A stretch of 8,582 nucleotides of DNA from the NCBI GenBank assembly GCA_002316235.1, contig DCDD01000188.1, positions 1 to 8,582 on the forward strand, given 5' to 3'. The notes beneath the pieces were generated by a model. The model worked only from the letters and a program-made list of their open reading frames with translations. It ran no database searches and was not told the DNA's origin. Positions within the stretch are counted from its first letter, which is position 1. The number at the start of each line of letters is the position of its first letter. This DNA is from Bacteroidales bacterium UBA1064 (lineage in GTDB: Bacteria; Bacteroidota; Bacteroidia; Bacteroidales; Tenuifilaceae). Shown here one piece after another: positions 5,509-8,582 of this stretch. The translations under genes were made by a program, and so were the position numbers.

Positions 5509-7953
5509 TTATTTGTCGGGGAGCTTTAGTCCCATAACCAGGATGTCATCGGTTTGGTTCTCGGTTTCTCCCTTCCAGCGCTCGATGGTACTCCAAATGA
5601 TTTGCTTCTGCTCGGAAAAGCTTAAATCTTTCACTGAGTTAATAAGTGTACGGAAGGCGTCATGTCCAAACTTCTTACTTTTTGGCCCACCAAACTGGTC
5701 AACATATCCATCGGTAAAAAGGTAAACGGCATCTCCTGGCGATAGCTTGACGCGAATTTCGCTAAAGGAGTCCATCTTATCGTAAAGTGCAACTGGCATT
5801 CGGTCTGGTTTTAGTTCATAGAGCCCATTTTGATAGGGCTGAATACGTTCGGAGGGTGGTATTTCGCCTTTAGAGTTAATAATGATAGGCATGTTGGCTC
5901 CCGCGTAAGTTAAAATACCCGACTTGATGTCGAAGGTGCAGAAGGCAATGTCCATCCCATCATGGTTATCCTCATCAAAGTTTGTTTGCCCAAGGGCAGC
6001 CACAATATTGTGCCTGAGGCTTTGCAGCATTAATGATGGGGATTGAACGCTGTCGGCAGTAGCCATATCGTTAAGCATTGAAACTCCCAGCATGCTCATA
6101 AAGCCTCCAGGGACGCCATGTCCGGTACAATCGGCTACTGCAAAGCAAATGGTGCCGTTGAACCGGCCGGCCCAGTAGAAATCGCCCCCAACAGCCTCCT
6201 TAGGCTGGTATATTATGAAGTAATCGGTAAATAGCTGCTGCAGGAGGGAATCTTTTGGTAGAATGGCTTGCTGAATTTTTTTTGCATAGTCAATTGATTC
6301 TGCCAAATCGGTGAGCATGGTAATAATCCTATCACGCTGGTAAACCACCATTTCTTTCTGGGTGTCAATCTCGTCGCGCTGGTTCATCAGCTCCTGTTTT
6401 TGATGCTCCACCTCCGCCTGCTGGGCTATAAGCATGTTATTTATTTTTTGTTTATTTTTTAAGGTGCGGATGAACATTACCAGGAATAGCAGAAGAATGA
6501 TAAATGCCCCCGAAAGTATATAGAGTAAAACTGTTTTGCTTTGTTGTGCCTGTTCTTTAGACAAAATCTCCTGATCTTTTCGTTCAAAGTGTTCTTTAAT
6601 AAGTCGGGAGTACTCATCTTGCAGCTCAACATTAAGCATTTTCCTTAAGTTTCGTGTACCCATCACACTATCGCGGGCGGCAATGTATAGCTGGTAGTAT
6701 TCCAGTCCTTTTCTATAATCTCCGAGTTCGATATAAAAATTATAGAGGTTCAGGAAAACTTTCTGCTGCAGGTCGAGCATTTTCAATGTTACTACCATAT
6801 TTTTAGCTTCATCGATCAGCTGAAAGGCCTTGTCGTGCATACCCGAGTTAAAGTATGTTGAAGCCAGCTGGATGATTGCTTCGGTTTCACCCCGGGGTTC
6901 TTTTAGAGCATGGTAGTCACTTCTGGATGATTCGAGAAAGTCTAAAGCTTTTTTGTAAAGACCAAGTTTTTGGTAGCATTCACCCCTGAATAAATTAATA
7001 TTGGCAATTCCACTCTTATCACCTATCTGCTCCTTTATGGAGGCGGCCTGATCAAAAAATATTAGTGCGCTGTCCAGCTTGTTCTGTAAAAGGTAAACCG
7101 AACCAATATTCATAATTGAGTTGGAAATTCCCCGGCTATCGTTTATTTTAACTTTCAATGCCCATGATTTGTTGAAATGATCGAGTGCCTTACCGTAATC
7201 GCCAATATCCCTGTAAATTAGACCCATGTTGTTGTGCTGGTAGGCTAATCCCTGAATATTTCCCAACTTCTCATGAATGTTCAATGCCCGGACATAGAAA
7301 TCTAATGCATTGGCATAATCGCCCTGATTTCTAAAGAGGATGCCCATGCTATTCAGAATTGCCGCTACTCCTGAGCTGTCATTTAGCTTTTCCCTTATCG
7401 AGATGGCTGCGTGAAAATGCTCCATGGTTTCGGGGTAATAGCCGAGCTGGTTGAGGGTCATACCAATTCCATAGTGCGACTCGGCAATACCGGCCGAGTC
7501 GTTATTTTCCATGGCAATCTTTAAAGCTCGGGTGTGGCAATCCAGGGAGCTGTCGTTGCTATCGGATTGGCGATAGTAAATTCCCAGCAGGTTGCATGCT
7601 TTTACCCGTGCACTATAGTCGCGAACGGCAGCAAAATCATTTTCTGATCGTTTTAGCCAGTATATTGCAGAATCTAGTGTTGAATTCTCAAAACATATCA
7701 TTCCCAGGTAGTACTCACTCCATGCAACACCTTTAATGTAGTTGATTTTTCTTGAATTGCTGAGGGCTTCTTTGGTGAGCATTGCAGCTGCTGAAAACTC
7801 CCGGGAGGTTATTAGCGACCTAACCGTATTCAGATTTCCATTAATTTGCAGGGTGTCCGGTGTAGCCTTATTTACCATGGCTGCAGCCATTCTTGGCAAG
7901 CCCGTGGGGATAGCTAAAATTAAAAAGGTAAAGTATTTGAAAAGTCTATTCAT
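5509..7953 (-). CDS. Membrane sensor: TPR repeats, transmembrane helix and SpoIIE-type PP2C serine phosphatase
   Basis: An 814-residue signalling protein expected to dephosphorylate serine or threonine on a cytoplasmic partner. The order is: a probable signal peptide (about 1-25, basic start then FTFLILAIPTGL, ending AAA); TPR repeats about 45-430, including five 40-residue units beginning at G155, G195, G235, G275 and G315, with G355 opening a sixth; one transmembrane helix (474-496); a coiled coil rich in Q, E and K (500-545); and a PP2C/SpoIIE domain (about 556-812). The phosphatase keeps its metal-binding acids: GGDFYW (D591), ADCTGHGVPGG (D608), GMDIAF (D668), LFTDGYVD (D748) and TDDILV (D802, D803). 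The layout places the TPRs in the periplasm and the enzyme in the cytoplasm. It lacks histidine-kinase boxes, although TPR-TM-coiled-coil proteins in this phylum often are kinases. No STAS, anti-sigma or kinase partner is nearby. It sits between two SOD genes and is probably co-transcribed with the downstream one. Confidence 0.92.
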   Translation of the reverse strand: MNRLFKYFTFLILAIPTGLPRMAAAMVNKATPDTLQINGNLNTVRSLITSREFSAAAMLTKEALSNSRKINYIKGVAWSEYYLGMICFENSTLDSAIYWLKRSENDFAAVRDYSARVKACNLLGIYYRQSDSNDSSLDCHTRALKIAMENNDSAGIAESHYGIGMTLNQLGYYPETMEHFHAAISIREKLNDSSGVAAILNSMGILFRNQGDYANALDFYVRALNIHEKLGNIQGLAYQHNNMGLIYRDIGDYGKALDHFNKSWALKVKINDSRGISNSIMNIGSVYLLQNKLDSALIFFDQAASIKEQIGDKSGIANINLFRGECYQKLGLYKKALDFLESSRSDYHALKEPRGETEAIIQLASTYFNSGMHDKAFQLIDEAKNMVVTLKMLDLQQKVFLNLYNFYIELGDYRKGLEYYQLYIAARDSVMGTRNLRKMLNVELQDEYSRLIKEHFERKDQEILSKEQAQQSKTVLLYILSGAFIILLLFLVMFIRTLKNKQKINNMLIAQQAEVEHQKQELMNQRDEIDTQKEMVVYQRDRIITMLTDLAESIDYAKKIQQAILPKDSLLQQLFTDYFIIYQPKEAVGGDFYWAGRFNGTICFAVADCTGHGVPGGFMSMLGVSMLNDMATADSVQSPSLMLQSLRHNIVAALGQTNFDEDNHDGMDIAFCTFDIKSGILTYAGANMPIIINSKGEIPPSERIQPYQNGLYELKPDRMPVALYDKMDSFSEIRVKLSPGDAVYLFTDGYVDQFGGPKSKKFGHDAFRTLINSVKDLSFSEQKQIIWSTIERWKGETENQTDDILVMGLKLPDK

Positions 7954-8001
7954 CAGCAGCTTATTAAAGGCAGAATAGCATATTTTATAAGCTTAAATTT
8001 A

Positions 8002-8036
8002 CAAAAGTATAACCAAAATAAAAACAGCAGTACAAA
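8002..8036 (-). promoter_or_regulatory. Candidate Bacteroidota-type promoter for the TPR-phosphatase gene
   Basis: On the minus strand TACTTTTG (8009-8002) matches TAnnTTTG exactly, and TTTG (8036-8033) lies 23 nt upstream, within the T-tract of the preceding terminator. The spacing is at the long end. Transcription would begin near 7995, giving a leader of about 40 nt before the ATG at 7953. If real, it would drive the phosphatase and the Fe-type SOD together. Confidence 0.45.
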
Positions 8037-8064
8037 AAAGAGGCTGGGAAATTGTCCCAGCCTC
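8034..8064 (-). terminator. Rho-independent terminator after the Mn-type SOD gene
   Basis: On the minus strand GAGGCTGGGA (8064-8055) and TCCCAGCCTC (8049-8040) make a perfect 10-bp stem with a 5-nt loop, followed at once by six T (8039-8034). It lies 35 nt past the SOD stop codon. The plus strand has no T-tract after the hairpin, so it acts for the minus-strand gene and insulates the TPR-phosphatase gene from it. Confidence 0.93.
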
Positions 8065-8099
8065 AAAACCAAATAACAAAACAAAATGACCCTGGCAGG

Positions 8100-8582
8100 T
8101 TATTTTAAGCCTTCTAAAAATCTTTTTTCAACGGCCGACCAGTTCACCACATTCCACCAGTTCTGAATGTATTCGGGGCGACGATTCTGGTATTTAAGAT
8201 AGTAGGCATGTTCCCATACATCGAGGTTGAGAATGGGGTAGCCTTTTACCTCCGATATATCCATCAGGGGGTTATCCTGGTTGGGAGAGGAGTATATCTT
8301 TAATTCTCCTTTTGATAGCACAAGCCAAGCCCAGCCTGACCCAAACCTTCCGGTTGCAGTGGATGAAAACTTTTCCTTAAACTCGCTGAACGATCCAAAA
8401 CTTTTCTGGATTGCCTTAAGCAGCTCACCGGTAGGCTCTCCACCCCCATTGGGAGACATGATGTCCCAAAACAGGCTGTGGTTGTAAAATCCCCCGCCGT
8501 TGTTACGAATGGCAACCGGATGCTTGGAAACATCCTTAAAAATTTCCTCAACGGGAAGTGAGGCCAGCGAGCTACCTTCCAG
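8100..8582 (-). CDS. sodA: Superoxide dismutase, Mn-type (Fe/Mn family), 5' end beyond the window
   Basis: Partial gene: 160 codons and the stop are present, and the frame stays open to the right edge, so the N-terminal part with the first metal-ligand histidine is missing. The first ATG in view (8459) is internal, within FWDIMSPN, and is not the start. The visible part has the second histidine in GGGFYNHSLFW (codon at 8480-8478), then FGSGWAWLVL and the D and H ligands in DVWEHAYYLKYQNRR. Two manganese-type features are present: glycines rather than AAQ before the second histidine (NNGGGFYNH), and a glutamine in SPNQDNP that supplies the outer-sphere hydrogen bond in MnSOD. It therefore differs in predicted metal use from the second SOD encoded at 4903-5478. 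Whether it is exported cannot be judged without the N-terminus. A perfect terminator follows, so it ends its own transcript. Confidence 0.93.
   Translation of the reverse strand: MEGSSLASLPVEEIFKDVSKHPVAIRNNGGGFYNHSLFWDIMSPNGGGEPTGELLKAIQKSFGSFSEFKEKFSSTATGRFGSGWAWLVLSKGELKIYSSPNQDNPLMDISEVKGYPILNLDVWEHAYYLKYQNRRPEYIQNWWNVVNWSAVEKRFLEGLK

Noticed and set aside
6772..7491. Tandem DNA repeats or a CRISPR-like array
   Set aside because: The 120-nt periodicity reflects 40-residue TPR units in a coding gene; the DNA units are diverged and there are no identical repeats with unique spacers.
5509..7953. TPR hybrid histidine kinase
   Set aside because: TPR, transmembrane helix and coiled coil are typical of Bacteroidota histidine kinases, but the C-terminus carries PP2C/SpoIIE motifs (GGDFYW, ADCTGHG, LFTDG, TDDILV) and no phospho-accepting histidine box or ATP-binding N and G boxes.
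8100..8459. A short 119-residue SOD starting at the ATG at 8459, or a frameshifted SOD pseudogene
   Set aside because: The same frame is open without a stop from 8459 to the right edge and encodes the expected SOD sequence (NNGGGFYNHSLFWDI), so the gene is intact in view and simply cut by the window.

Overview
The window looks like chromosomal DNA of a member of the Bacteroidota, probably an anaerobic or microaerophilic Bacteroidales-type organism. The clues are moderate-to-low GC, A/T-rich gene starts without clear Shine-Dalgarno sequences, candidate promoters of the TTTG / TAnnTTTG type, a Porphyromonas/Bacteroides-like iron-type superoxide dismutase, and a periplasmic-TPR / cytoplasmic SpoIIE phosphatase of a kind common in this phylum. 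The assignment is an inference from protein and promoter style, not from a marker gene.

Layout. Positions 1-300 carry no gene but hold several GGGGC/GCCCC inverted elements that resemble a dispersed intergenic repeat. Positions 301-2692 (minus strand) are a two-gene surface-polysaccharide unit: a GT4-type glycosyltransferase followed by a UDP-GlcNAc 2-epimerase overlapping it by 8 nt. A 445-460 bp intergenic region (2693 to about 3150) separates this unit from a divergent plus-strand gene for the radical SAM enzyme of the AmmeMemoRadiSam family (about 3153-4157), here without its usual AMMECR1 and Memo partners. It converges on a small FMN nitroreductase (4230-4817, minus).

From 4854 to the right edge lies a minus-strand block. 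In transcription order it is a Mn-type superoxide dismutase (partial, 8582-8100), a strong terminator (8040-8064), a candidate promoter (8002-8036), a large TPR / transmembrane / SpoIIE-type PP2C phosphatase (7953-5509), an Fe-type or cambialistic superoxide dismutase 30 nt further on (5478-4903), and a second terminator (4854-4882). Two superoxide dismutases with opposite metal-selectivity residues therefore flank a membrane phosphatase, and the phosphatase and the Fe-type enzyme are placed as if co-transcribed.

How the genes may work together. The SOD pair would remove superoxide with either metal available, and the flavin nitroreductase beside them fits a redox neighbourhood. The phosphatase probably converts a periplasmic or envelope signal, sensed by the TPR region, into dephosphorylation of an unknown cytoplasmic substrate; no anti-sigma, STAS or kinase partner is visible. 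The epimerase supplies UDP-ManNAc and the glycosyltransferase extends a surface glycan. I found no clear previously undescribed system; the most interesting point is the SOD-phosphatase-SOD arrangement.
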